From assembly GCA_023248615.1 (NCBI GenBank), contig JAHFEI010000044.1, positions 1 to 5,970 on the forward strand: DNA of 5,970 nt, read 5' to 3'. This document shows positions 1 to 5,941 of this stretch, in pieces. How positions within the stretch are numbered: the first letter of the stretch is position 1; every line of letters starts with the position of its first letter. Origin of the DNA: Nitrospinales bacterium. GTDB taxonomy: Bacteria; Nitrospinota_A; UBA7883; JACRGQ01. The translations under genes and the position numbers were made by a program. The notes beneath the pieces are model-generated. The model was not told the DNA's origin. It was given only the letters and a program-made list of their open reading frames with translations, and ran no database searches.

Positions 1-1
1 G

Positions 2-406
2 GATTTGGAGGCGGTGATAGGCGACGAAATCGCGGAGGCGCACCAGACCTACGAGTTGGCCTATTTCCACGCCACCACGGGGAATATGACCGTGCCTGCG
101 GCAACCGTGAAACTGAAAAAGGACGGGAAGGTTTTAATGGAGTCCGCAAATGGCGACGGCCCGATAGACGCGCTCTATAATGCCATTGACCGGATAACCG
201 GCATAAAGGGGAAACTGTTAAACTACCAGGTGCGCGCCATAACCGGCGATAAGGATGCTGTAGGCGAAGTGACCGTGCAGGTGGAATTCCGGAAAGGGAT
301 ATCCATGCGCGGCAGAGCCGCTTCCACGGATACTGTGGAGGCAAGCATCCGCGCCTACCTTGGCGCATTAAACAGGATGCTGGCTGAAAGGAAAAACGGG
401 AAATGA
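2..406 (+). CDS. leuA: 2-isopropylmalate synthase, C-terminal regulatory domain (5' end outside window)
   Basis: This is the 3' end of leuA. LeuA condenses acetyl-CoA with 2-ketoisovalerate in the first committed step of leucine synthesis. The reading frame is open to the left window edge (frame starting at base 2), so only about the last 134 residues are present. The TIM-barrel catalytic domain lies outside. What is seen matches the LeuA allosteric dimer domain, which binds leucine for feedback inhibition: TYELAYFHATTGN, PAATVKLKKDGKV, NGDGPIDALYNAIDRITG and GRAASTDTVEASIRAYLGAL, ending in a short basic tail. The related citramalate synthase (CimA) carries the same domain type, but the GDGPIDA and STDTVEAS wording fits LeuA better. 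The TTG at base 5 is not a credible start, because the domain begins upstream of it. The stop TGA (404-406) overlaps the accD ATG (403-405), implying a shared transcript and translational coupling. No truncation other than the window edge is seen. Confidence 0.9.
   Translation, partial: DLEAVIGDEIAEAHQTYELAYFHATTGNMTVPAATVKLKKDGKVLMESANGDGPIDALYNAIDRITGIKGKLLNYQVRAITGDKDAVGEVTVQVEFRKGISMRGRAASTDTVEASIRAYLGALNRMLAERKNGK
387..392 (+). promoter_or_regulatory. Ribosome binding site of accD
   Basis: AAAGGA lies 10 bases upstream of the accD ATG, inside the leuA reading frame. It supports 403 as the accD start, together with the ATGA stop/start overlap that would let ribosomes finishing leuA reinitiate. 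Confidence 0.55.
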
Positions 407-1296
407 GTTGGTACACGCGGAAGAAGACACCGCTGGGCAAAGGCGAAAAGAGGGGAGTGCCGGAAGGGCTTTTCATCAAGTGCGAAAGGTGCGGCGAGAT
501 GATATACGCCGGGGAATTTGAGACGGCGTGGCGCGTGTGCAAGAAATGCGGCAAGCACCATACGCTCCCATCTCGCCGCAGGATAATGCTGTTGGTAGAC
601 GAAGGCACATTCGTGGAACATGACGCCGGGATACAGTCGATGGACGTGCTGAAATTCCGCGATACGAAAAAGTACCGCGACCGGATAAAGTCCGCCCAAA
701 AGGAATCCGGCGAGATGGACGCCATCGTCTGCGGCAACGGGAAAATGAACGGCTGGGGAGTGGAGATTGCCGCCTTCGAGTTCGGTTTTATGGGCGGAAG
801 CATGGGCGTTGTGGTGGGGGAAAAAATAACCCGCGCTACAGAGCGCGCCATAAAGCGCAGATGCCCGATGATAATTGTTTCGTGTTCCGGCGGCGCCCGC
901 ATGCAGGAAGGCACCTTCTCACTGATGCAGATGGCAAAAACCTCCTCGGCGATAGCAGAACTGGGTGAGGCGGGGCTTCCCTTCTTCTCCATCTTGGCGC
1001 ATCCCACGGCGGGAGGCGTTACCGCCTCTTTTGCGATGTTGGGGGACGTCATCATGGCGGAGCCGGAGGCGTTGATATGCTTTGCCGGGCCGCGAGTTAT
1101 AGAGCAGACGATACGGCAGAAACTGCCGGACGGGTTCCAGCGCTCGGAGTTCCTGCTGGAGCACGGGTTTGTGGATGTGATTGTAAAGCGCGAGGAGATG
1201 AAAAATACCATCTCCACGCAGATCAAGCATATGTGCGCGAACATAGCGCCGGAGAATATCCCGCCTCCCGTGGCGGAGCCGGAAAATAAATCGTAA
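403..1296 (+). CDS. accD: Acetyl-CoA carboxylase carboxyltransferase subunit beta
   Basis: AccD pairs with AccA to form the carboxyltransferase that moves CO2 from carboxybiotin on AccB to acetyl-CoA, giving malonyl-CoA for fatty acid synthesis in the cytoplasm. The 297 residues are a usual length for the family. An N-terminal zinc ribbon is complete: C27-x2-C30 and C46-x2-C49. The crotonase-fold carboxyltransferase domain follows, with GGSMGVVVGEKITRA, S162-GGARMQEG-170, and H200-PTAGGVTASFA-210. The glycine pairs in these motifs are those that form the oxyanion holes in this family. ATG at 403 is favoured by the leuA overlap, the upstream AAAGGA, and the short basic leader (residues 1-20) typical before the zinc ribbon. 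The gene ends in tandem stops TAA TAA (1294-1299) after a proline-rich tail. AccA is not in the window. No key residue is missing. Confidence 0.97.
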   Translation: MSWYTRKKTPLGKGEKRGVPEGLFIKCERCGEMIYAGEFETAWRVCKKCGKHHTLPSRRRIMLLVDEGTFVEHDAGIQSMDVLKFRDTKKYRDRIKSAQKESGEMDAIVCGNGKMNGWGVEIAAFEFGFMGGSMGVVVGEKITRATERAIKRRCPMIIVSCSGGARMQEGTFSLMQMAKTSSAIAELGEAGLPFFSILAHPTAGGVTASFAMLGDVIMAEPEALICFAGPRVIEQTIRQKLPDGFQRSEFLLEHGFVDVIVKREEMKNTISTQIKHMCANIAPENIPPPVAEPENKS

Positions 1297-1307
1297 TAAC
1301 CTTTTTG

Positions 1308-1574
1308 ATGATAGAGTACGGTCAGTTACTTACCTTAAGGGAGTTGCTGGATTATGAAAAGGATTGAAGCTACAGTAACCGTTTCCAACGAAGGGATAAG
1401 GCTACTTGCAGGCTATGTGACGCAAGCCCGTTAAAGGGTGCAAGCGTTGATTTACACGTCGACCATATTGAGCCTTGGCCAAAAAATGGCGAAACCGTTT
1501 TGGAGAACCTTCGGTTGTTGTGTTCAAAGTGCAACATTGGCAAAAGTAATTTAGACGAAGCCCGCGTGCCGTAA
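1308..1574 (+). pseudogene. HNH endonuclease remnant with an in-frame stop
   Basis: Seen directly: the frame starting at ATG 1308 runs 19 codons (MIEYGQLLTLRELLDYEKD), hits TGA at 1365-1367, then continues 68 codons to TAA 1572-1574. The second part reads as an HNH nuclease core. Numbered from 1308, it has a zinc knuckle C34-x2-C37 (CRLC), LHVDHIEPW containing the catalytic D52-H53, then N67 in ENLRLLCSKCN, the second knuckle C72-x2-C75 and N76, and the tail IGKSNLDEARVP. This matches the known HNH pattern 'RD..C..C...LhVDHI.PW..GGETv.eNLq.LC..CN.GKSN'. No ATG, GTG or TTG codon lies between the TGA and the first knuckle, so the core cannot be made as read. An alternative origin is the better-placed ATG at 1354 (AAGGGAG at 1337-1343), which opens another frame and would reach the core only after an indel between about 1368 and 1390. 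Hand-counted G+C is about 42% over 1441-1560 and 37% over 1301-1360, against about 60% in accD, suggesting foreign origin. A single sequencing error remains possible. Confidence 0.75.
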
Positions 1575-2833
1575 TGAAAATCCTGCTCGTATCGCCGTTC
1601 GACCTTGTGCCGGAAAGGCTTTGGGGGCCTAGCGCCCGTATTTTCGCCATCGCCAGGCAGGCGCAATCCATGGGGCACACCGTTTTATTGGCCGGTGGCG
1701 AACCGTACAAAACGGAACCGGCGAAGGAAAAGGACGGCGTGCCGTTTGTGCATATTCCCACATCGCCGTTCCACCGATATCCCTACGCGGAGGAATTGAA
1801 AGACGAAATTACCCGGAGTTGGAGGCCGTTTTTTTTCGTTCGGCTCTTGTGGCTTGTTGCCCGCCGCGCATCGGTCATCATCGGCATATGCCGCAGGGAG
1901 CGGATTGACGTAATTTACATGGGACGCACATTTCCGGAAACCGCGCTGGCCTGCTTCGCGGCCCGTTTTTTTACCGGCGTTCCGATAGTTGTGGATTGGG
2001 ACGATGTGGAAGGCCTTATGGGATTCTCATCCAAGATGGGGGAGCCGTTGTGGATGCAATACATGTACACTTTTTGCGAAACATATTTTGCCAGCCGCGC
2101 AAATGCCGTGGTGGCGGCAAGCCGGTTTCTGTGCGGTTACGTCCGCGATGTAGGGGTAAAGAAAGAAAACCTGTTTTACGCCCCCACGTTTGCCGACCAC
2201 CTTTTATTCCGCCCGAATGTCCGCCCGCCCGTACCCGGTTCCCCCACGCTTTTTTACGCAGGCAACCTGTGGTCTGGCAACGGGTTGGACATGGAAATAA
2301 TTATCGAATCCTTTGTGAAGGTAAAAAAGGAAATTCCCGGCGCCCGGCTGGTGATTGTGGGCGGCGGCGACTTGCTGGAAAAGGACGGCGTTCCCGGCCT
2401 ACTCCCGCAATCGGCGGAACGGTTTGGAGTGAAGGGAAGCGTGGAATTTGTGGGCGATATCCCGCATGCGCTTATGCCGCAGCAGATGGAAAAAGCCGAC
2501 CTGTGCCTGGCGCTTTTCCCGGTTAACGTGATAACCCTGGCGAAGTCGCCGATAAAGGTTTACGAATATATGTGCGCCGGCAAGCCTGTCGTGGCTCGCG
2601 CCGTGGGCGAAATAAGCCACAGCATAAAAGACGGCGAGAACGGTTTTCTGGTGTACACGGACGATGCGGATGAATATGCGCGGAAAATAATTACGGTGCT
2701 GGGGGATCCGCAACGGCTGAAGGCTGTGGGGGAAAACGCCAGGAAATCTGTGGAGGCCAAATTCAACTGGGGGCTATCCGCCAAAGAAGCGATGAAGGCG
2801 TGCGAACGGGCCATCTCCACACGCGGCAAATGA
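1574..2833 (+). CDS. Glycosyltransferase, GT-B fold, family 4-like
   Basis: This is a probable retaining sugar transferase that moves a sugar from a nucleotide-sugar donor to a cell-surface glycan or other acceptor; donor and acceptor cannot be read from the sequence. The 419 residues fit a two-domain GT-B enzyme. The N-terminal acceptor domain begins MKILLVSPFD, with a glycine-containing loop (WGPSARIFAIARQ, 17-29), the strand VPIVVDWDD (136-144) and ANAVVAASRF (177-185). The C-terminal donor domain begins near 225 (TLFYAGNLWSGNGLDM) and contains LVIVGGGDLLEK (259-270), VEFVGDIPH (290-298) and SPIKVYEYMCAGKPVVA (325-341). E331 corresponds to the second Glu of the family EX7E motif. The first Glu position is Ala323, as in other members with an 'SPlKlfEYMaaGkPVV' signature. 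There is no signal peptide or clear membrane helix, so it is cytosolic or peripheral. The ATG at 1574 begins a normal GT-B first strand and overlaps the stop of the HNH remnant (TAATG). No Shine-Dalgarno sequence is visible close to it. It converges on dxs. Confidence 0.88.
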   Translation: MKILLVSPFDLVPERLWGPSARIFAIARQAQSMGHTVLLAGGEPYKTEPAKEKDGVPFVHIPTSPFHRYPYAEELKDEITRSWRPFFFVRLLWLVARRASVIIGICRRERIDVIYMGRTFPETALACFAARFFTGVPIVVDWDDVEGLMGFSSKMGEPLWMQYMYTFCETYFASRANAVVAASRFLCGYVRDVGVKKENLFYAPTFADHLLFRPNVRPPVPGSPTLFYAGNLWSGNGLDMEIIIESFVKVKKEIPGARLVIVGGGDLLEKDGVPGLLPQSAERFGVKGSVEFVGDIPHALMPQQMEKADLCLALFPVNVITLAKSPIKVYEYMCAGKPVVARAVGEISHSIKDGENGFLVYTDDADEYARKIITVLGDPQRLKAVGENARKSVEAKFNWGLSAKEAMKACERAISTRGK

Positions 2834-2855
2834 CCTTTGGCGCGGCGGCTAAAGG
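2834..2855. terminator. Weak candidate hairpin terminator between convergent genes
   Basis: Right after the glycosyltransferase TGA, CCTTTGGC (2834-2841) pairs with GCTAAAGG (2848-2855) around a six-base loop. The stem has eight pairs including one G-T. It overlaps the dxs stop codon (TAG on the - strand, 2849-2851). On the + strand a run of six T lies at 2865-2870, nine bases beyond the stem and inside dxs, which is too far for a canonical intrinsic terminator. No T-run follows on the - strand. The convergent context makes some terminator expected here, but this one is weak. Confidence 0.35.
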
Positions 2856-4789
2856 ATACGGGTGTTTTTTACTTCCCTGTTTTCGAACACGAACTTTTCA
2901 AGTTCTGTCCGGTATTTGAGGAGTTCCCTAGACTTTTGGAAAATCCCGTCCGCATCCAGCCCATACTTGCGGCGCGAACTTTCCTGCGTGGCGTGCTCTA
3001 CGAAAACATCGGGTATGCCCAGCGCAAAGCCGGGGATGGAGCCAAGCCCCGCTGTGCGCATCTCCTCAAACACGGCAGAGCCGAAGCCGCCCCTAACGGC
3101 ATTCTCCTCTACTGTCAGTATATGTCCGCACCGTTTGGCCCATGCGCCTATAAGCGCAATGTCCAGGGGCTTTGCAAACCTCGCGTTGATGACCGCGATG
3201 GAGAACCCTTCCTTTTCCAGCATTTTCGCCGCTTCCACGGCATCCGTAACACGGTTGCCTATGGCGCAGATAAGTAGGTCGTTCCCCTCGCGCAACAATT
3301 CCGCTTTGCCTATTTCCAGTTCCAATAACTTTTGGTCTAGCGCCACTCCCAGCGCGTTGCCGCGCGGATACCTTACGCTCACCGGGCCGTTGTGGTTAAT
3401 CGCCGTGAAGAGCATGTGGCGCAGTTCGTTTTCATCCTTGGGAGCCATAACAACCATGTTTGGGACGGTGCGCATGAAGCTGATATCGAACACGCCCTGG
3501 TGAGTGGAGCCATCGTCCCCCACTATCCCCGCCCTGTCTATGGCGAAGGTCACCGGCAGGTTCATGTTGCACACGTCATGTATCACGTTGTCGTAGGCCC
3601 GTTGCATAAAAGTGGAGTAAATGGCCACCACAGGCTTAAACCCTTCGGCGGCCAGCGCACCGGCAAACGTTACGGCGTGCTGTTCCGCTATTCCCACATC
3701 AAAGGCGCGGCTTGGGAACTCTCCTATGAAATCCACTAACCCCGTGCCGTCCGGCATGGCGGCTGTTATGCCGACCAGGTTTTGGTCCATATGCCCTATC
3801 TCCACCATTGTACTGCCGAATATGGCGGTGTAAGTAAGTGTCGGTGCTGCGACTTTTTTTCCGGTGGATATGACAAACGGGCTGGTGCCATGGAACGGCC
3901 CGCTTTTTTCCTCTGCATGGATGTACCCTTTCCCTTTGCGGGTGACAACGTGGATAAGGCGCGGGCCTTTCAATTTTTTAACGCTTTCAATCGTTTCCAT
4001 AAGGAACGGCATGTTATGCCCGTCAATCGGGCCGAAGTAGCGGAAACCCAAATCCTCGAAATGCCTTCCGGGGACGAACAGCCCCTTTATTACCGATTTC
4101 ACCGCCTCTTCCAGCAGGTGCGCTAGGTTGGTCATCTGCGAGCCAAACGCCGGAATCTTGCCAAGGACGGTATCCACATCGTTTATCAGCCTGTTGTAGA
4201 TGTCGCCAGATATGATGCGGTTGAGGTGCTTGGAGAGCGCTCCCACATTGGGCGAGATGGACATCTCGTTATCGTTTAGCACCACTATCAGGTCGGTCTT
4301 GTTGGCGCCAGCGTTGTTCAGCCCTTCAAACGAAAGGCCGGAGGTCATGGAGCCGTCGCCGATAACAGCTACGACATCGTGCGTCTCGTTTTTCAGGTCG
4401 CGCGCGGTGGCAAAACCCAGCGCGGCGGAAATAGATGTCCCTGCGTGGCCGGTGGTGAAGTGGTCGCACCTATGTTCCTCGCGTCTCGGAAATCCGGACA
4501 TACCACCCTCCTGCCGAAGGGTGTGGAACTGGCTGAACCTGCCGGTCAACAGTTTATGGGTGTAGCATTGGTGTCCAACGTCCCAAACAATTTTGTCCCT
4601 GGAAAAATCAAATATCCGGTGTAGCGCGATAGTCAGCTCCACCACGCCCAGGTTCGGCGAAAGGTGCCCGCCGTTGGCGGATACGACCTCGATAATCTTC
4701 TGCCGTATTTCCTCCGCCAATACCTCCATATCCTTGTTGGAGAGGCTGGTCAGGTCGTCATGCCCTTTTATGTTCGGCAAAAATTTCAT
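2849..4789 (-). CDS. dxs: 1-deoxy-D-xylulose-5-phosphate synthase
   Basis: Dxs condenses pyruvate with glyceraldehyde 3-phosphate, using thiamine diphosphate, in the first step of the MEP isoprenoid pathway; it is a cytosolic homodimer. The 646 residues are slightly longer than E. coli Dxs (620), with a basic/acidic tail of about 25 residues after SRELLKY. Catalytic landmarks are all present: H42 in GGHLSPNLGVVEL, WDVGHQCYTHKLLTGR (69-84), the thiamine-diphosphate motif G144-D-G146 through N172-DN (VIGDGSMTSG, EGLNNAG, VVLNDNEMSI), E369 in VGIAEQHAVTFAG, R397 in FMQRAYD, and H430 in GDDGSTHQG. H42, E369, R397 and H430 line up with E. coli H49, E370, R398 and H431. YPRGNALG (474-481) and VEENAVRGGFGSAV (560-573) mark the C-terminal transketolase domain. 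The ATG shares its A with the ispA stop (TGATG), and AGAGGA sits 7 bases upstream, so the start is well supported. It is the last gene of the xseB-ispA-dxs cluster. Confidence 0.98.
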   Translation of the reverse strand: MKFLPNIKGHDDLTSLSNKDMEVLAEEIRQKIIEVVSANGGHLSPNLGVVELTIALHRIFDFSRDKIVWDVGHQCYTHKLLTGRFSQFHTLRQEGGMSGFPRREEHRCDHFTTGHAGTSISAALGFATARDLKNETHDVVAVIGDGSMTSGLSFEGLNNAGANKTDLIVVLNDNEMSISPNVGALSKHLNRIISGDIYNRLINDVDTVLGKIPAFGSQMTNLAHLLEEAVKSVIKGLFVPGRHFEDLGFRYFGPIDGHNMPFLMETIESVKKLKGPRLIHVVTRKGKGYIHAEEKSGPFHGTSPFVISTGKKVAAPTLTYTAIFGSTMVEIGHMDQNLVGITAAMPDGTGLVDFIGEFPSRAFDVGIAEQHAVTFAGALAAEGFKPVVAIYSTFMQRAYDNVIHDVCNMNLPVTFAIDRAGIVGDDGSTHQGVFDISFMRTVPNMVVMAPKDENELRHMLFTAINHNGPVSVRYPRGNALGVALDQKLLELEIGKAELLREGNDLLICAIGNRVTDAVEAAKMLEKEGFSIAVINARFAKPLDIALIGAWAKRCGHILTVEENAVRGGFGSAVFEEMRTAGLGSIPGFALGIPDVFVEHATQESSRRKYGLDADGIFQKSRELLKYRTELEKFVFENREVKNTRIL

Positions 4790-5676
4790 CAGTTGGTCCT
4801 CTTGGCAACGTACTCTGCCAGTTCTTTCAGGTAGCGCGTTTCCCCTTTGATGGAAGAAAGGGCGCCTATGGCTTCTTCCACAAGCCGATGCCCGAATTTT
4901 TTGGATTCTTCGAGTCCCATCAGGGCGGGGTAGGTGGTCTTTTGTTTTTTGCTGTCGCCACCCACATTTTTCCCCATTTCCTTGGCATCGCCGACCACAT
5001 CCAGTATGTCGTCGAACACTTGGAAGGCGTGCCCCACCTTGTGGCCGTACTCGCCCAGCGCCCGGATATCGTCATCCCCTGCGCCGCCCAGCAACCCTCC
5101 GCTTACCACCGCCGCTGTTATCATCGTACCGGTTTTGTGCGCGTGGATATATTCCAGTATTTTCAGGTCTCCCTGCTTCCCCTCGTATTCCATATCCACT
5201 TCCTGCCCGCCTACGGTGCCTTCCGCACCCACGGCTTTAGCCACTGTGCGGATAACGCGAAGCAGTACAGACGGGCTTACGTCCCCCCCGGCAGGTTGTT
5301 CGGCCATTACTTCAAAGGCAAGGGTCAATAATCCGTCCCCGGCAAGTATCGCTGTCGCCTCGCCGAATTTTTTGTGGTTGGTTGGCATGCCTCGGCGCAT
5401 GTCGTCGTTATCCATTGCAGGCAGGTCGTCGTGTATCAGCGTGTAGGTGTGTATCATCTCCAGCGCGGCGGCGGTGGGAAGCGCCGCTTTCCGGTTGCCG
5501 CCCACAGCCTCCGCCGCGGCAACAACCAGTATGGGGCGCAGACGTTTGCCACCGGCAAACACGGAGTATTTCATAGATTCAAGGAGCTTTTGCGGGATAT
5601 CGCACCTGGCGTCAAATACCCGCTTTAATTCATTTTCGACATCGGCGCGTATTGCGTCAAAATGGGACTTTGTCAT
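4789..5676 (-). CDS. ispA: Polyprenyl diphosphate synthase, probably farnesyl diphosphate synthase
   Basis: It joins dimethylallyl and isopentenyl diphosphates head to tail, giving geranyl then farnesyl diphosphate for quinone, undecaprenyl and other isoprenoid synthesis. The 295 residues match the all-helical IspA family (about 300). Motifs in order are GGKRLRP (42-48) for isopentenyl diphosphate binding, the first Asp-rich motif D83-D84-LPAM-D89 with RRGMPT following, GGQEVDMEYE (156-165), K181-T182, and the second Asp-rich motif F221-DDILD-226 followed by K236 and D241-SKKQKTTYP. The four-residue spacing in the first motif is the bacterial type. The residue five positions before D83 is Tyr78, as in E. 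coli IspA, which favours a C15 product, though a longer C20 product cannot be excluded. The start at 5676 overlaps xseB by 20 bases, with ACGGAG just upstream. The stop overlaps the dxs ATG. The neighbours place it in the classic xseB-ispA-dxs operon. Confidence 0.95.
   Translation of the reverse strand: MTKSHFDAIRADVENELKRVFDARCDIPQKLLESMKYSVFAGGKRLRPILVVAAAEAVGGNRKAALPTAAALEMIHTYTLIHDDLPAMDNDDMRRGMPTNHKKFGEATAILAGDGLLTLAFEVMAEQPAGGDVSPSVLLRVIRTVAKAVGAEGTVGGQEVDMEYEGKQGDLKILEYIHAHKTGTMITAAVVSGGLLGGAGDDDIRALGEYGHKVGHAFQVFDDILDVVGDAKEMGKNVGGDSKKQKTTYPALMGLEESKKFGHRLVEEAIGALSSIKGETRYLKELAEYVAKRTN
4797..4802 (-). promoter_or_regulatory. Ribosome binding site of dxs
   Basis: AGAGGA on the - strand, 7 bases before the dxs ATG and inside the end of ispA. 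Together with the TGATG stop/start overlap it supports 4789 as the dxs start and coupling of the two genes. Confidence 0.6.
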
Positions 5677-5929
5677 CTGTCTCCGTGTCTTCTTCCAGGT
5701 GGGACTCCTCCATCGGCTCGGTTATCAGTTCCCCCTTTTGGTCCTTCACCAGTTTCTCTATCTTTTTTTCTGCCTGGGTCAGGTGGTTCTGGCAGATGCG
5801 AGCCATCTTTATTCCCTCTTCAAACATCTTGAGGGATTTTTCCAGTTCCATGTCTCCCCCTTCAAGGGTGGCGACAATCTCTTCCAGCCTTTCGAGAGCT
5901 TTTTCGAACTTTATTTTATCTTCAGCCAT
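5657..5929 (-). CDS. xseB: Exodeoxyribonuclease VII small subunit
   Basis: XseB is the small helical subunit of exonuclease VII. Several copies bind the large catalytic subunit XseA, and the complex degrades single-stranded DNA into oligonucleotides. The 90 residues are a little longer than the usual 70-80. The family signature fills residues 6-58: IKFEKALERLEEIVATLEGG (6-25), MELEKSLKMFEEGIKMARIC (27-46) and HLTQAEKKIEKL (49-60), consistent with a two-helix coiled-coil hairpin. The extra length is an acidic tail of about 20 residues (MEESHLEEDTETDD) whose DNA also carries the ispA start. ATG 5929 gives the standard 'MAEDKIKFEKALERLEEIV' beginning; the frame is open further upstream but not to anything family-like. 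No good Shine-Dalgarno sequence is visible, and a TATAAT lies 6 bases before the ATG. The XseA gene is not in the window. Confidence 0.95.
   Translation of the reverse strand: MAEDKIKFEKALERLEEIVATLEGGDMELEKSLKMFEEGIKMARICQNHLTQAEKKIEKLVKDQKGELITEPMEESHLEEDTETDDKVPF
5681..5686 (-). promoter_or_regulatory. Ribosome binding site of ispA
   Basis: ACGGAG on the - strand lies within the xseB coding sequence, with only 4 bases (ACAG) before the ispA ATG. The spacing is short but usable. It supports the start at 5676, which creates the 20-base overlap with xseB. Confidence 0.45.
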
Positions 5930-5935
5930 CCGCCG

Positions 5936-5941
5936 ATTATA
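5936..5941 (-). promoter_or_regulatory. Candidate -10 box upstream of xseB
   Basis: A perfect TATAAT on the - strand ends exactly 6 bases before the xseB ATG, in otherwise G+C-rich DNA. At usual geometry transcription would begin at or next to the A of the ATG, giving a leaderless message. There is no convincing -35: at an 18-base spacer TGGCAA matches TTGACA at three of six positions. The hexamer could be chance or lie inside the end of an upstream gene. Confidence 0.3.

Noticed and set aside
5..7. TTG as the start of a short gene for the LeuA regulatory domain alone.
   Set aside because: The frame is open to the window edge and the domain's first strand and linker extend upstream, so this is simply the end of full-length leuA.
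1261..1276. Inverted repeat CCGCC/GGCGG near the end of accD as a terminator.
   Set aside because: It encodes the proline-rich AccD tail, and the nearest T-run (1302-1306) is about 25 bases away, so it is not a canonical terminator.
1365..1367. TGA inside the HNH frame as a recoded codon (Trp, Gly or selenocysteine).
   Set aside because: leuA, the glycosyltransferase, ispA and xseB all end at TGA, so TGA is a normal stop here. Position 20 is outside the catalytic core and no selenocysteine-type hairpin was seen just downstream.
1354..1434. A stand-alone 26-residue gene (MKRIEATVTVSNEG...).
   Set aside because: It has a good ribosome binding site but no recognisable product, and its second half overlaps the HNH core in another frame. 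It is better explained as the disrupted front of that gene.
1297..1573. Group I/II intron, insertion sequence, tRNA or CRISPR as the source of the HNH fragment.
   Set aside because: No terminal inverted repeats, target duplications, intron-like domain V, tRNA cloverleaf or spaced repeats could be found by eye in or around the gap.
2862..3503. Long + strand open frame of 213 codons opposite dxs.
   Set aside because: It lies wholly antisense to the well-supported dxs gene and its translation is low-complexity and Ser/Ala/Pro-rich, as expected of a shadow frame in G+C-rich coding DNA.
4888..5446. Two + strand open frames opposite ispA.
   Set aside because: They are antisense to ispA, whose motifs are complete, and neither translation resembles a known family.
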